NCBI GenBank assembly: GCA_946811695.1
Contig: OX328125.1
Coordinates: forward strand, 51,746,994 to 51,810,993
Direction of reading: 5' to 3'
Origin: Gonocerus acuteangulatus
Lineage: Eukaryota; Arthropoda; Insecta; Hemiptera; Coreidae
DNA length: 64,000 nucleotides
The first letter of the stretch is position 1. Every line of letters starts with the position of its first letter. A program made the position numbers and the translations under genes. The notes beneath the pieces are model-generated. The model did no database searches. It was not told the DNA's origin and worked only from the letters and a program-made list of their open reading frames with translations. This document shows positions 23,543-35,822 of the stretch, one piece after another.

Positions 23543-24521
23543 GTCCATTATCCGAATATTTATCATTAGATTTTTATATTATTTGAGTTGTTCAGGTAGT
23601 TATATTTCTAATATATATTCAAATTTATTTTATGATGGCTGATGCGAGGTATTTAGTGAAAAAACAAAAGAAAAAAAAAACAAATGAATTAGGCAAATGA
23701 ATTAAAGTCGTATCAATATAGGTTCTATAATGAGTGACTCTTCGAACGAACTTAACAGGAATAAAGTGTGATAAAATATCATTGCAAGAAATGTACATGC
23801 ATGGCCCTATCAGACGATGATGCCTTTGTCGACGAAAGTGTTTTGATGAAGTTGTTAATGTACAAAAATCTATAAAAAAAAATCTGCTTTCCATGCAATG
23901 GAATCATTTCTTGGTAATTTCAATTCGGAAGGCATTATACACTTAGAAATTGTAACTTTTAAGAGAGTATATATATATTAATATTCAGTATTTATACGGT
24001 CATCTAAAGCGGTTGTTTTTTTACGGAAATGTTTTCGGAAATGGTGAACAATTCTTCATTTTCTATTGAGGAATCAGCCGAAAATCGGACATGAAATCGT
24101 TATAATTTATTCAATCGGAAACATCCTACGTACTTTAGTAGCATATAGGCAGCCGCAGTTAAAATTTCAAGTTGATCGGGTGAAAATTAAAGGCGTTAGC
24201 CTATCGCCGATTTGAAAAACATAGTTTTAAGAAAATCTATTTTAAAGTTTAATGTATTGAAATGTCCATTGTTTATCTAATTATTTTTTGTAGAAAAGAT
24301 AAAAAAAAAAAAAACTTTTAATTTTGAAATGTATTGGGACATTAGTTTATATTTGCACTAAATTACATTTCAAAACTGTTCCGCCACATAAACACTCTTT
24401 GATATCATTGTTGCTTAGAAAGGACGTATTTAAGCACACAAAAAAGAAAATGGTAAAACAAAAAGTTACAATTTAGTATTAATCCTTAATAAAGAGGATT
24501 GGGAGTTTAATCATGGACTAT

Positions 24522-24557
<36 letters not shown>

Positions 24558-25181
24558 ATTGATTCAGCTTTTGTAATAATTTGTTTCCCGTTCAACGAAC
24601 CAAGCCACATAGCATTTGTAAGTAAGAAGTGAAATTTCACCACAAATAATTTTTTTTTAATTTAGTCTGTGGGTTAAATTTTAATATTTAAATTTAAAAG
24701 ATAGTAACTTTTACATTTATTTATCAGTTAGTAAGCACATTCCACAGCAATGTGGCTTGAACTAATCAGGCTGCTGAGGAGTTAGCTTAATTATAGAGCT
24801 TCTCCGTGCAAACTGTATTATTAGAAAATATGGATATGTTTTTCGTATTTTCAGTCAGTTTATAAAGTCTTTTATTCTGAATATTGTGTACTCTATAGAA
24901 GTATACGTGCAGCAGGGTTGTTTTGCAAGATTCCCGCGGATTACGTGGGCTGTGAAAAATTCAAGGGGAGTTGGAAGGCCGTAGAGAGTGTTTCTAAAGT
25001 TTCTCACTTCTCTTCGTATTAATATTAACCTTACTTTATGTAACATGGTATTTTGTTGTTTCGCTTAATAAGTCATACAGCATCGCCTTTTTCATATGCT
25101 GCAGTCCAGCACATATTGTGAATCAAAGACTATGGAAATGTGATACCATTCAAAACAACACCATACATTGAACGGCAAAGA
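23543..25181. other. No gene seen
   Basis: AT-rich sequence with a T run at about 24,522-24,553. A CGATGATGCCTTTGTCGACGAAA stretch near 23,815 looks slightly like the hammerhead-like boxes but is too degenerate to call. The 63-codon minus frame at 24,855-25,046 is unrecognised. Confidence 0.45.
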
Positions 25182-25250
25182 GATTCGGCTAAGAGAAAAC
25201 ATCAGATTTTCTCTGATAATATGGCGTTTTCTCTTAGCGGAATCCCAACC
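25182..25250. mobile_element. Small inverted-repeat element, GGGATTCGGCTA family
   Basis: GATTCGGCTAAGAGAAAAC (25,182-25,200) is inverted at 25,225-25,243 with one mismatch and 24 bases between. The right arm continues CCAACCATTCC, as in the element at 58,203. Confidence 0.6.
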
Positions 25251-25707
25251 ATTCCTTGGCTTCTTTGTTTGAAATTTATTATGTACAGAATTCCTCGGAT
25301 AGCATAATCATTAAAAATCAAATAAATATTGTAGGAGTTCTTTTGATTTCGATAATTGACTGTCAACATATTTTACACCCGATATCTGCATTGTTTCTAC
25401 TTTTAATAGTCTTATTACGTACAATTTGGGGAGTGGCGAAGAATAAGTTTTAGGCAAAAGAATAAACCTTTTATCACGTTTGTTCCAGATTCTCCAATAT
25501 GAATGACGACAGAAGAGGTCACAAAAACTACGACTAAGACGAATTAATATAAATATCCGCAACCAATGTGATTTTCCCAATACAATTATTAGATATACTT
25601 ATATGTAACAAAAAAATATAAACATATTGAATAATAAATCCAATTATACAATTAATCAACGGGCGTTTCAGAACCCCTAGAGACCGAAAATAACGGTGGT
25701 TCAAATT

Positions 25708-25710
<3 letters not shown>

Positions 25711-25764
<54 letters not shown>

Positions 25765-25785
25765 TTATTTATATATATATGTATA

Positions 25786-25830
<45 letters not shown>
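25711..25830. repeat. (TA)n microsatellite with TATATTTAT interruptions
   Basis: About 120 bases of TA with embedded GTATATATTTATTTATATAT blocks. Confidence 0.95.
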
Positions 25831-25833
<3 letters not shown>

Positions 25834-27115
25834 TGTTCGCTCATTTCTGGCTTCCCTAATGGTCCGATTGTGATGAAATTTGGTACAAAAATCCGTCGTC
25901 CAATTTGAAAGGTCAAGTTCGTTAACCAGCAAAATCCGCCTGCTGGAAGATGGCGTTTGGGGCGAAATTCGCGCAAAAAATCGTAATGCTTACGTTTTTG
26001 AGTTCATAAGCTTCTAAGTACTCGTTTTATATGATTCTTGAGCTAGGAAAACGAATGAAACCATTTTCAAGGCGATAGATTCAACCGTTTTCGAGAAAAT
26101 TGGACAAATATTTTTTGAATACCGTTTTTGGTTTGGGTACTTAGAATCATGGGATTCAGTTGAAACATTTTCTGCATGTTCTACTTTCATCAAAACTAAT
26201 ATGTTGAAATTTTGGTTACGTTTGGAGTTAAGGAAGGGTTAGAATAAAATATTTTATTAACAGACATAAAAAGTTTTAGTAACTTTGTTTACTTTCCTTA
26301 ATATCTCGAAAAAGGTTGAGAATCTTGGTAAACGGAAGAATACGATTAGAAAGCTTATTAAATGCTCTAAAAAAAAGGTTCTAATGAAAGTTTTGATTAG
26401 GCGATGTCAATCGGAGAAATAAGAGCTTAAAACTTTAAAGTAATTGATTTCGCTTATTCGAACTGTTCTTTTTGTCTGTTTTTTATTCCTTGTTATTTTT
26501 TAATTGCTTATTGTTGGATAATGTATTTGAAAATAAAACAGGTCAAGAAAAATAAGAAAAACGATTTAATGTTAGAGATATAGATTTCCAAGATATATAG
26601 CTTTTCAACTGCCTAGCGTCCTTCCTAGGGAGGGTTCTTTGTCTTTGATTTTGGTACTTAGAATTATGGGATACAGTTGAAAAATTTTCTGCATGTTCGA
26701 GTTTCATCAACACTAATATGTTGAAATTTTTGTTACGCTTAGAGTAAAGGAAGGGTTAGAATAAAATATTTTATTAACAGACAAAAAAAGTTTTGGTAAC
26801 TTTGTATAATTTCGTTAGTATCTCGAAAACCGTTGACAATCTTGGTAAGCGGAAGATTACCATTCGGAAGCTTACTAAGTGCTCTACAAAAAGGTTCTGA
26901 AGAAAGTTTTAATTAGGCGATTTCAATCGGAGAAAAAAGTGTTTAAAGCTTTAAATTAATTGATTTCGTTTATTCCAATGGTTCTTTTTGTCTGTTTTAT
27001 TTCTTGTTATTTTTTAATTGCTTATAGTTGGATAATGTATTTGACAATAAAACTGGTTAAGTAAAATAACAAAAACAATTTATTGTTAGAAATATAGATT
27101 TCCAAGATTCCAAGA
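25831..27115 (+). repeat. Dispersed repeat R1 with internal 515-bp tandem duplication
   Basis: The copy starts TGTCTGTTCGCTCATTTCTG after (TA)n. From about 26,130 to 26,590 the sequence is repeated at 26,647-27,107, offset 514-517 bases. Anchors are TTAGAATCATGGGATTCAGT with TTAGAATTATGGGATACAGT, and GATATAGATTTCCAAG with AATATAGATTTCCAAG. A 50-bp non-repeated piece lies between. It is non-coding. The two units differ at many positions, so the duplication is not recent. Confidence 0.75.
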
Positions 27116-27259
27116 CCTTGTCACTAGCGGGTCCGTTTCTAGTGTAGCCGACCCTTCCAGGTAAGATTGTAAATCATGACCTTTCAAGACTTTACTACTC
27201 AGAGGAATGGCGTTAGTGACCTTAAGGGTTGACACGCCATTATAATAAGTAATTAAAAA

Positions 27260-28094
27260 AAAAGACTGGTGGAACCAAAATAATAACTGCTTCTATTTTA
27301 ATCTTTCCAAATTAGACTAGGGATATGAACGGAACCGTGCTAAGATGATGCAGTTCCTGCGAGACGGACTTTTTATACATAGCACTACCTTTCTTACACA
27401 ACAATCTCATTATTTCCTAAAAGAAAGAAAGGTATTGTTGTCTGTAAATAAGCCCATAAGCTACTTATAGGAGGCCTTATTGGCACAAATTTCTAATGTA
27501 AACATAATTTTATTCAGGCCTTAAATATATTTTCTATAGACAGAGTACGTTGAACAAGGGGTTTGAGTATTTTTCTTCTGTCCTGTTATAAGCTTTATTC
27601 TGCGGATTGCGTTCTTGCCTCGGTTATTGTTTCCAAGCCTTGCTATTGAGTTCTTTAAATATCCCCATTGAGCAGGACATGTGTTTCGCACTCCAACCAT
27701 CTCACGCTCGGCATGTTGCACGACACCACATGGCTCCTGTGGGAGGCAATACTGTTCTTTTTATAGGCACTCAACCACTTTAAAACAGCTGCCGTGCCTT
27801 AGCGGTGTAGCCCCCCCCCTTCTGGAGGTCGATAACACTTCCCGCTTGAGGATATGTTTTGAATGTGCACAATGCACCTATTACCAATTGGTTGTTTTGT
27901 ATGCGATATATTATTGCTGTTATCTATTGTTGAAGTTGGCCCCTGATAAAATTAAGCATATTGCAGAGCATGATTAATCAAGAAACTTCATAATTTACTC
28001 AACTAATTTTTATATAATGATGCACCTCACTTCAAATTATGTTAGTATATTGTTTCAATATTTTGCCTCTTCGTTACACATCTAATAGAACTCA
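27260..28094. other. No gene seen
   Basis: It starts with a short R1 tail (CTAGGGATATGAACGGAACC near 27,318). A GTAGCCCCCCCCCTTCTGG stretch lies near 27,806. Short frames at 27,521 and 27,681 are unrecognised. Confidence 0.45.
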
Positions 28095-28099
28095 TCATT

Positions 28100-28446
28100 C
28101 ATTAAAATTTCTTTTTTGATTTAATGTTTTAAGGCCTTCTGGATATGACAGTGTCAATTTGGTATCATTTTCTGTAACCATTTTCTCTATTGAATTTCTG
28201 AGGGTATTTAACAATTTCCTTCGGTTCTCGGATAATTCTTTCCCGTGTGTTGGACTCAACTCTGTTGAGTATTTTTGTAAAGAAATGTTCTGCAATCGCT
28301 GATCATTTTGTGCCCATGTTTTTAATAATTTGTATATGTTCTTTGAGCCTTGTAGAAACCAATCCTCCAGTCAGTCCTATATATTTCTTCCCACAGCAAC
28401 ATGGTATGCTGTATATACATAGGGTATTTAATCCACGATCATCCTT
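28100..28446 (-). pseudogene. Penelope-like element GIY-YIG endonuclease fragment
   Basis: Read on the minus strand the frame gives LCIYSIPCCCGKKYIGLTGG and then STRLKEHIQIIKN. This is the GIY-YIG signature of PLE endonucleases: IYxIPCxCGxxYIGxT followed by RLxEH. After an in-frame stop it continues SAIAEHFFTK and, further on, REPKEIVKYPQKFNRENGY, which are the later helix and the glutamate/asparagine segments of the domain. The RT part is absent. The CC spacing in the first strand fits the zinc-finger-like loop typical of the PLE GIY-YIG. It is a 5'-truncated, mutated copy, distinct from the PLE at 52,546-53,513 (IYKIDCNSCGKSYIGE). Confidence 0.8.
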
Positions 28447-28904
28447 CTAGTTCGGGAGCAGTTGACTGATCTTCGTATTGGTAGTGAATGATATTTTTTC
28501 AAAGCATGGGTTCCCCTCTAGCTAGTGGTTGCAGACATTCTCATGGAGAAATTCGAAGAGCATGCGTTAGACACGGCGACACTAAAACCCTCAATTTGGT
28601 TACGATAAGCGGGCGATACTTTCTTCATCTGGCCTCATGGAAATGAGACGTTGAATAATTTCAATGATAACCTGAATAGCATAAATAGCAACTGATGTCC
28701 TAATTTTAATCTGTAAAAGCTTTCCATGCCTTTTTCTTCGGAGTTTTCTGGAATCAAAAGCTAAAATATTGTAATGTTTTTCTGTAAGCTAAGGATTATA
28801 TCGAACATTTTTTAAATAATCTGATCTCTAGTTTCTAGATAAAACAAAACAATTTTATTTGGACCAATACATAGGGTATTATGCACAAACATTTTTTTTT
28901 AGGT
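28447..28904. other. No gene seen
   Basis: Sequence between the PLE and jockey-like fragments, both on the minus strand. Nothing recognised. Confidence 0.4.
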
Positions 28905-29195
28905 TAAATTTAATGATTTAAAATGTTCTGGTAAAGTTTGTTTTTTATTCGAGATGATTTTATTTGTCCAAGCTGATAGAAGACGGCACTGCTGGAGTCT
29001 GGAAGAGTTTGATGGTATCTTCGCACTAGCTTTTCCATGTGAGTGAAAAATGGATCAACCTCCAATTCTCTATGGATCTGGCTGTTCCTTACGAACCATG
29101 GAGCATTGGACACTATTCGGAGTACTCTGTTTTGAAATGTTTGTAGGCGTTTTAAGTGTGTGGTTCCGGCACCAAGCTAGACAGGGCATGCGTAC
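28905..29195 (-). pseudogene. Jockey-like non-LTR reverse transcriptase, C-terminal fragment
   Basis: On the minus strand the frame reads THLKRLQTFQNRVLRIVSNA and then PWFVRNSQIHRELEVDPF. It contains the LQxxQNxxLRxI...APWxVRNxxIHxxL motif that ends the polymerase of jockey-clade elements. Just upstream, LGAGTTHLK follows a stop where a functional copy has a W. About 70 residues follow the NAPW motif; no catalytic RT motifs remain. A degraded 5'-truncated insertion. Confidence 0.8.
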
Positions 29196-30190
29196 GTTTC
29201 TCTAGTTTCTATATTCTATAATGTTATTTATAAACTTAGTGAGATTGCCTGCACATATTTATGCGGGTGTCCAATCTCTAATCTAATCTAGTCATCAAAA
29301 TAATATAAATTTAGTGAGTGCTCGTGTTGGGGTAACATGTAATTTGGCTGTGAAGATGTAAAGTCAAGTCTGGTAGTATCTGTGGACGTGCATCGAGAAC
29401 TTATTTGACAGGAAATGTTTTCGTATTGCGTAAGAATAAAATTAATAGAGTTTAACGGTATTTTGTATTGTATTCTCATAAGACTTAATTGTAAGCGATA
29501 ATTTTAATCGCTACTTGTAGATTATTATTTTCTAATTAAAAGGCCTTTCTTAAACTTTATGAATTGGTCTTAATGCATAATGCCTCTAAATTATTAGAAG
29601 AAAGTGTGTTGTTTCATTATGAAATGAAAAGTATTAAGTTTTTTCTTTCCTAGTTTTTTCTTAAGTTCGCGGTATTTAAAACTTTCTAGTACATATATAT
29701 TCTTCACACCAGGAAACCATAGGAACTAATAGCGATTGTAAAAATGGTATAATGGCCGTTTGTTTTCTTCTACAAACGGCCTTTTTAGGTTATTATTATA
29801 TAAGGTTCTGAAATCTGAAGATCCTTTCTCGTCCCCCTTGTGATCCTTTTGTCCTTATAAAAAAAACATCAAATATTTTCAGTTCAATTTTTGTGGCGAT
29901 TTGCTCTTCAAAATAATGCTGCCTATTGCAAACTAGGGCTTCACAATTAATTACAAAAGATATGCACATCCGTTTCCTCTTCCTCCGTACTAAGGCGGCA
30001 TGTAGGTCCACTAACGATGGCCAAATTATATAACTGCTCTTTCACCTGGCCATGGCTTATGACTCCTTGTAGTAGATTTCCTTGTCAAATTAAGGTCATG
30101 CCTGGATTTCTAATCTATCGAGAAAGTAGCTCTTTTTCCTTCCAAGATCACCAATATTTCCTATTTTAGCATACATTTTTTGTATTCCGG
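29196..30190. other. No gene seen
   Basis: AT-rich. Short unrecognised frames at 29,288 and 29,796 (minus). Confidence 0.45.
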
Positions 30191-30194
30191 ATCA

Positions 30195-30325
30195 TTCTGA
30201 TCATAAGTATGCTTCCATTCCTCTTCTTGCAAGTTCGTTAGCCTTTTCGTTACCTTCAATGCCTTCATGCCCTGGCACCCGCATCAGATCCACTTTGTTC
30301 CGTGTAGCCTATTCCTGAAGGATAT
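30195..30325 (-). pseudogene. Retrotransposon RNase H fragment
   Basis: The minus strand encodes ATRNKVDLMRVPGHEGIEGN followed by EKANELARRGMEAYL. This matches the last catalytic block of the RNase H domain in non-LTR elements: (K)VxLxWVPGHxGIxGNExAxxLAxxG. The usual W before VPGH is R here, and the frame shifts just upstream, so the copy is inactive. Only about 40 residues are recognisable. Confidence 0.75.
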
Positions 30326-31089
30326 TGTGTCAATTCAAGACTAGCCTTGGTGTGATGGTATAAGAAAAATCCGATACCTTTGACTATTTTTTTAAAACTC
30401 TCGCTTCTTAATTAAACTGTCTTAATGAATGTAATCTCCCTGGGTCGTAACTGCGCCCTTTGACTTTAGGTTTGTGTCCCTTCAGACGTTGTCATGGTCT
30501 ATGGTCTGTCTGCGTTAAGACAATAGTGTGATTGCTCATATAGTCTATTATTATTCCCTACTAACCTTTTTAGTTTTCAAGATTAGTTTTTACTCTCTTC
30601 TAAAATGTTATGGACGACCTATGTAGTCTCGCTTAGGTAATTATGGACCAATTTGCGCCTGTATGTACCAGTTTAATGTTCTGATATTGGGTGAGATTTT
30701 GTATAAAATTGTCTAAATATATCACCTCTTCTGTCAGATTAATCACTTTTTCCTCCAATATTGAAGAAAGGCTATTGATGTGTCTCCTTTTATGGTAAGT
30801 CAGAATGTTTTTAGGATAGTTCTTATTCATGTTAGTACTTCCTTATCAAGTTCCATGTTTGTACGCGCTCTCACTTAAATTTGTGCTCATCCCTCAAAAT
30901 GATTATCTGGATAAGGTCATGAACATATTCAATTTCTGTGAGAATATTTAATAGAACAACATGTGTATCATTTATAGAGCCTTTAACCCTTTAGTCAAAA
31001 TAATGTCGCCATTCTACCTGCAACTAATAACTCTGTGGCAAGTAGCTCTAAACTACCTGCTTGGCCATAAACCTGTAACTAGCAAGTAC

Positions 31090-31550
31090 CTGAAATATAT
31101 ATCCCCAAAAAAACATATATGTGAAATAGACGCCAAGTTCCTGCCACAAAGAAACTTGGTAAGTATATGGTTGGTATATTCTTAAACTTGGCAAGTTTAA
31201 GAATATTCCTGGTTGAGGAAAGTGATATTTTAGTAACTGGATAAAAGTATTTTTATTGTTGTTTTTAAAGGTCAGTTGAAGTGTCTTTACTGTTCCTAGT
31301 AAGTAACTAATAGATCTTCCAAGTAATGAACTTGGACATTTCTTTCTTGTATCATCTCTTGTATTGGCAAATATTTTTGGTTGAATTAATACACCAACTC
31401 ATACTACTTTTTTGGAGTGTAGAATGGTAAGGCGTTTTTGGGGGGTTTTAGGAGGGGATATTTTTGAGGAAGGGAGTGTTTCTTTGTGGGGGCAGGAACT
31501 TGGCCTCTATTTCACATTTATGTTTTTTTGGGGATCTCATTACTTTTTTC
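31090..31550. mobile_element. Inverted-repeat element
   Basis: ATCCCCAAAAAAACATATAT and then GTGAAATAGACGCCAAGTTC (31,098-31,142) is inverted at about 31,490-31,540, which in reverse reads ATCCCCAAAAAAACATAAAT and GTGAAATAGAGGCCAAGTTC. A smaller hairpin (GTATATTCTTAAACTTGGCA with TTTAAGAATATTCC) lies near 31,175-31,212. It is non-coding; no TSD was identified. Confidence 0.55.
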
Positions 31551-31698
31551 TAAGTATTAAATAGAATTTAGTTGCCGCATACCTACTGTCTTTTGTACTT
31601 CATATAAAACCAGGGTCTTTGGATTCTGCATAAGGTTCTCCTTGCTGCTTGATATTTGATACCAATAATCAACCTACATACATCTAATCACTTGACTA

Positions 31699-31954
31699 GA
31701 AAAGTTAGAAGCTCTTCCAGATGACATTACTCTAGAGGACAAATTGATTGCTCTCTTAACTAAACTATTACACTGTAAAACACAGGAACCTTATCCCGAG
31801 GATAAAGATCACAATAGGGAAAGTGCAGAAGGCCTTCAAGAAAAATATAAAAACAAAGACGATACATTTTGGGTTTTGTGATCCTAAACTTTGTAATGTA
31901 GATGGCTCGACTTTGAAAAACTTAGTATCTGCTTTGAAGTATATTATGCAGTGA
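31699..31954 (+). pseudogene. Unassigned coding remnant, two frames
   Basis: Sixty open codons (31,699-31,881) read EKLEALPDDITLEDKLIALL and onward to QEKYKNKDDTFWVL. A second plus frame takes over near 31,852 with HFGFCDPKLCNVDGSTLKNL and SALKYIMQ, ending at a stop at 31,952-31,954. The acidic, leucine-rich composition and the continuity across a frame change suggest a decayed protein-coding sequence, probably of a mobile element. I do not recognise the family. It could also be chance. Confidence 0.35.
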
Positions 31955-32039
31955 ACCCCTACGACTTTATTTACTACATTTAAGAAAGAAGTCACAACTG
32001 TTTTTGTTAAGATATGTCGAAATGTTTTTTAAAACATCA

Positions 32040-32710
32040 AATATAGGTTCTCCTTACCAGGACGATTCATTTGATACCCCACATTATGGGTTTTAGAAGG
32101 AATGATGGCATTTCGATGGAACAAAAAGTAGAAAACGTCATAGGTAATATGACACTCCCGTATCAAGACCTACATGCTTGCGAAGTTTGGTCAAAATAGG
32201 CCAACGGTGTGAATTTGTATAAGGAACAAATATACAGACAGACAGCTGAAAGACTTTTTTTTACCTAGCCTAGTGCATTCCCCGGACCAAGGCCTACCTG
32301 TGTGCCAAGTTTAGTCAAGATCGGTCAAATGGTGTGAATTTGTGTAAGGAACAAACATGCAGACAGACAGCTGATAGACGATTTCGACTAGCCTATGACA
32401 CTACCCGGATAAAGACCGACATGTGTGTCAAATCGGTCAAACGGTGTGTATTTGTATAAGGAACAAACAGACAGACAGACAGCTGATAGACAATTTAACC
32501 TAGCCTATGAATCTCCCCGTATCAAGGCCCATCTGTGCCCCAAGTTTGGTCAAAATCGGTCAAACGGTACGGATTTGTAAGAGGAACAAACATACAGACA
32601 GACAGCTGGTATAAGATTTTTACCGAGCCCATTTGCGTCTAATTGTTTCTTAAAACATCAAATATAGGTTCTTCATACCGAGACAATTCATTTGATACCC
32701 CACATCATGG
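32040..32710. repeat. Tandem array (units 112-125 bp) bracketed by a direct repeat
   Basis: Four units carry AGTTTGGTCAAAATCGGTCA-like and GGAACAAACATACAGACAGA-like words, the latter at 32,223, 32,348, 32,460 and 32,583. A 70-bp block with ACATCAAATATAGGTTCT and ATTTGATACCCCACAT is present on both sides (about 32,033-32,110 and 32,650-32,728). Related words occur in reverse at 58,500-58,860. Such units are common in invertebrate dispersed repeats; the parent element is unclear. Confidence 0.8.
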
Positions 32711-33210
32711 GTTTCGGACGGAATGATGGGTTTCCGAAGGAAGTACAAAACTGGCACGCTCCCGCCCCAGAAGCGGAGTCAAACACAACTTCTCGCGATT
32801 TTTCGATTTTTCCCCTTTAATAACGTCTTCATATCTATCATCCTGCAAAATTTCAAGTCTCTAGCATCATGGGAAGTGCCTAATAATTTTGATGAGTCAG
32901 CGAGTGAGTGAGTCCTATAAATCCAGATTTTCGATCGCTTATATGTCAAAAACTATTCGATGTAAAATTATGAAAATTTCCAGTTTTACTCACATCTAGT
33001 AGTATAATACCTGTGTAAAATTTCATAACTTTATTTTTACCTGGTTGAAAGTTATGAGAGGGTAAAAATCGGCTCTAAGACCTCCTGTATGCTTAGGCCG
33101 GAACTTGGCCTGACGCACTACCGTGCGCCTATAGGTATACTACAATAGTAAGTTCCTTCTGTCTGATTCTGTTAATACTTCCCGTTGACCCATCACTCAC
33201 CTTAGATTGT

Positions 33211-34065
33211 TTTAGGCATGAGTGCATATTTTATGAGTAACATTAAAATGGTGCTTTCTTAAAGCATTTAATTAATATCTCAGGTCATAGATAATTTTAA
33301 TTCTTGGGACGCCAATTAGTATGGTGTATTAAGTTGTTGACTTTAAAGTGAGATATTTTGGATTTTTGCATTCTTTAGACGATTTCTCAAGTTTTTGGTA
33401 TACATATTGGACAGTTTAGAAATTCAAAATTGATTATATCCTGTACTTTCAACTCATTAGTGACTCTTCCTCAGGTTCTGAAAGCCATATATGGTATATA
33501 GTGTATGAAAGTTCACGCCTGATTAATCAATACTTCTGATGAATTCCGAGCGTTTGTAGCTTTCACTGTGTCAATGAATGATTTTTGATTTGATCTTGAA
33601 AAGTATCTCCCTTCTGTGTCATATGAGCAGCAATCAGATACCTCTGCAGTATTTGTGCATCCGAGCTCTGTGCACCTTTGACCTGTTTCCGTGCAGATGA
33701 ACTGTTCATCTAGTCACTGAAACGTAAATGTTGTGTGCAATTATTGTTTCCTGGCAACGCAATTAACTACACCACTTTCAATGGCAGAGGTAAAGATTTG
33801 TGTTCTAAATGACTTAAAATTAGTTTAGATTTGTTTTATGCATGAATAGCATATTTTATACGTGCTGTTAAAATGGAGCTTCCTTAAATTATATGGTTTA
33901 AATTGTTATTTTATTTTAACTAACGTGAGACCAATTAAGCGATAATTAATTTTGCGTTTTGGCAGATGTAATTCTTGAAACGGCAATTACTAGTATGATG
34001 CTATAAGTTGTTGAGTTTAAAATGAGGTCTTTCGGATTTTTGCATTCTTTAAAAGCTTTCACGGA
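33211..34065 (+). repeat. Diverged direct duplication
   Basis: Blocks at about 33,211-33,395 recur at 33,828-34,065 in the same order: AGGCATGAGTGCATATTTTA with ATGCATGAATAGCATATTTT, AGTTGTTGACTTTAAAGTGA with AGTTGTTGAGTTTAAAATGA, and TTTGGATTTTTGCATTCTTT with TTCGGATTTTTGCATTCTTT. Non-coding. Confidence 0.6.
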
Positions 34066-34274
34066 TTAGTTTGAAACTGACTTATCTTGTTGTCTTGCTG
34101 TTTAAGTGATGGGCGAAAGAACTCTTTTGAAGGAAAATTGGCTTGAAAATAGTATCTTAGGATAATTACATGTGTAATAGGAGTGTTGCTGCTGTTAGAC
34201 CTTACATAACATTGTTGTGTAACCTTTCTCTATTGCCTATGTGAAATTCAACATTATCTACTTCTTCTTTTCAG

Positions 34275-34333
34275 GTAAGATGCTGCTATTGAAACGTGAT
34301 GTTATTCATTGACTTTTCACCTCATCCCTTGTT
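34275..34333 (+). promoter_or_regulatory. Candidate recursive-splice site with downstream donor
   Basis: CTACTTCTTCTTTTCAG is followed directly by GTAAGATG (AG at 34,273-34,274, GT at 34,275), so a strong 3' splice site abuts a strong 5' splice site. A second donor, GTAAGTA, lies 59 bases downstream at 34,334. This is the known layout of ratchet points and their associated RS-exon. The 59-base piece itself is not coding beyond 10 codons. Prediction from sequence form only. Confidence 0.35.
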
Positions 34334-34340
34334 GTAAGTA

Positions 34341-35285
34341 CTAGCGTTAGGTCACGTACTTTTTTGAGATGTTGCTTGCTTCAAATGCTATTTCATTTAA
34401 AATTGAAGAGAATGTATTACGATGGTCATTAAATGATTTATCACGTTATGTGAAAGTTACTTTGATTTGTGTGTTTTATTGGGCCAACAATTACGGAATT
34501 TGTTATTTCCACTATTTACCTTCTTTTTTAGACGTTGAGTTATATTAAAGACACTTATAATAAATTTAAATAAAAAAGATATACTTGACCTACTACTATT
34601 CAAACTCCAAATGTTTCTTTTCTTTATTTTTTTCTTCTTAAATTTATATTGTTTTTAGATAGCTTTTATCTTTTTGGGCTAAATTTAATTAATTTGTTTT
34701 ATTTGTTTATTTTTTCATAATTGAGAAGATCTATTTGCACAGTCCTTTATTCCATGGTATAATTTTACCTCTGTGGATTTTCTAAATTTTTACCTATTTA
34801 GGGGGAGCCAGCCTCCTAACGCTCTAGAAGTATTTAGTAGTAAATTATATTTATTGTGTATATTTTTGTAACATTGTTTGAAAACTTATTTAATATTTAT
34901 GAACGTGCGTCATTGGAGGAACTTAGGTGATTCCACTTTTGATCTGAAATATCTTTTCGAGCCTCGAGCCCCAAGAAGCCTCGACTGTCCAATTCCATGA
35001 CCAGCTATTCTGGGAGCAGTTCCAGCAAAATAATATGATTCGCAGCAAACAGAAAAACCATCATAACGCAAACACACATTGTGTGTGTGTGATTCGCGAT
35101 GCGGTTTCTTTCTCCAGCGGTCTTGCTCCTCCTTTCAGCGCGATATTTCCCAGATCCCTCTCCGGTTTCTTCTCGCTGTCATTCATCATTTCTGGTGGGT
35201 AAAGGAATTGATTCCAACAAGAAACACATGTAATTCCCAACGAAGCAGTTTAAAACAGAACACACGCACACACATTTATACATAC
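34341..35285. other. No gene seen
   Basis: AT-rich up to 34,870, then more mixed. The segment at 35,090-35,180 (GCGGTTTCTTTCTCCAGCGG and onward) is similar to 40,376-40,450 and is probably a degraded copy of the same PLE-like terminal sequence. Confidence 0.4.
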
Positions 35286-35822
35286 TATCAGGCTGTACCG
35301 TATGAAATGTCAGATTTGGACTTGCCGATTTCCTTCAGTATCTTGAAACTGTCGCGGCTCCTATTCCGAGTTCTTTGGCATATTCCCTAGTGCTTTTTGA
35401 GGGACAAGCTTCAACCCTTTCTTTCAGGTGGTCATTGTCAAGATTGGTTTCTCGCCTTCCTCGCTCCTCGTTGTCAAGGTCAAAATTTCCACTTCGAAAC
35501 CTGGAAAACCACCGGTAAACAGTTCGTTCATTCACCGTTCCTTCTCTGAACGCCGTGTTAATGTTCATACACGCCTCAGCAGCGCTATGACCGAGCTTAA
35601 ATTTAGAACGAAAAATAACACGTATTTCCGTTGAATTCATAATTTAAATTTCATTTTTTCCTTAGAGGATCGTTTTCACAACATAGTACGCAAGTTACTG
35701 ATTAAATAATAGGAATAAAAGAGCTTTAATTCTATATAAATAACAATGATGTTTGTAAATAATGAAATAAAAAAGGGGAAGGATTGCTAAGTAAACAAAA
35801 CTGACATTTCACACGGTACAGC

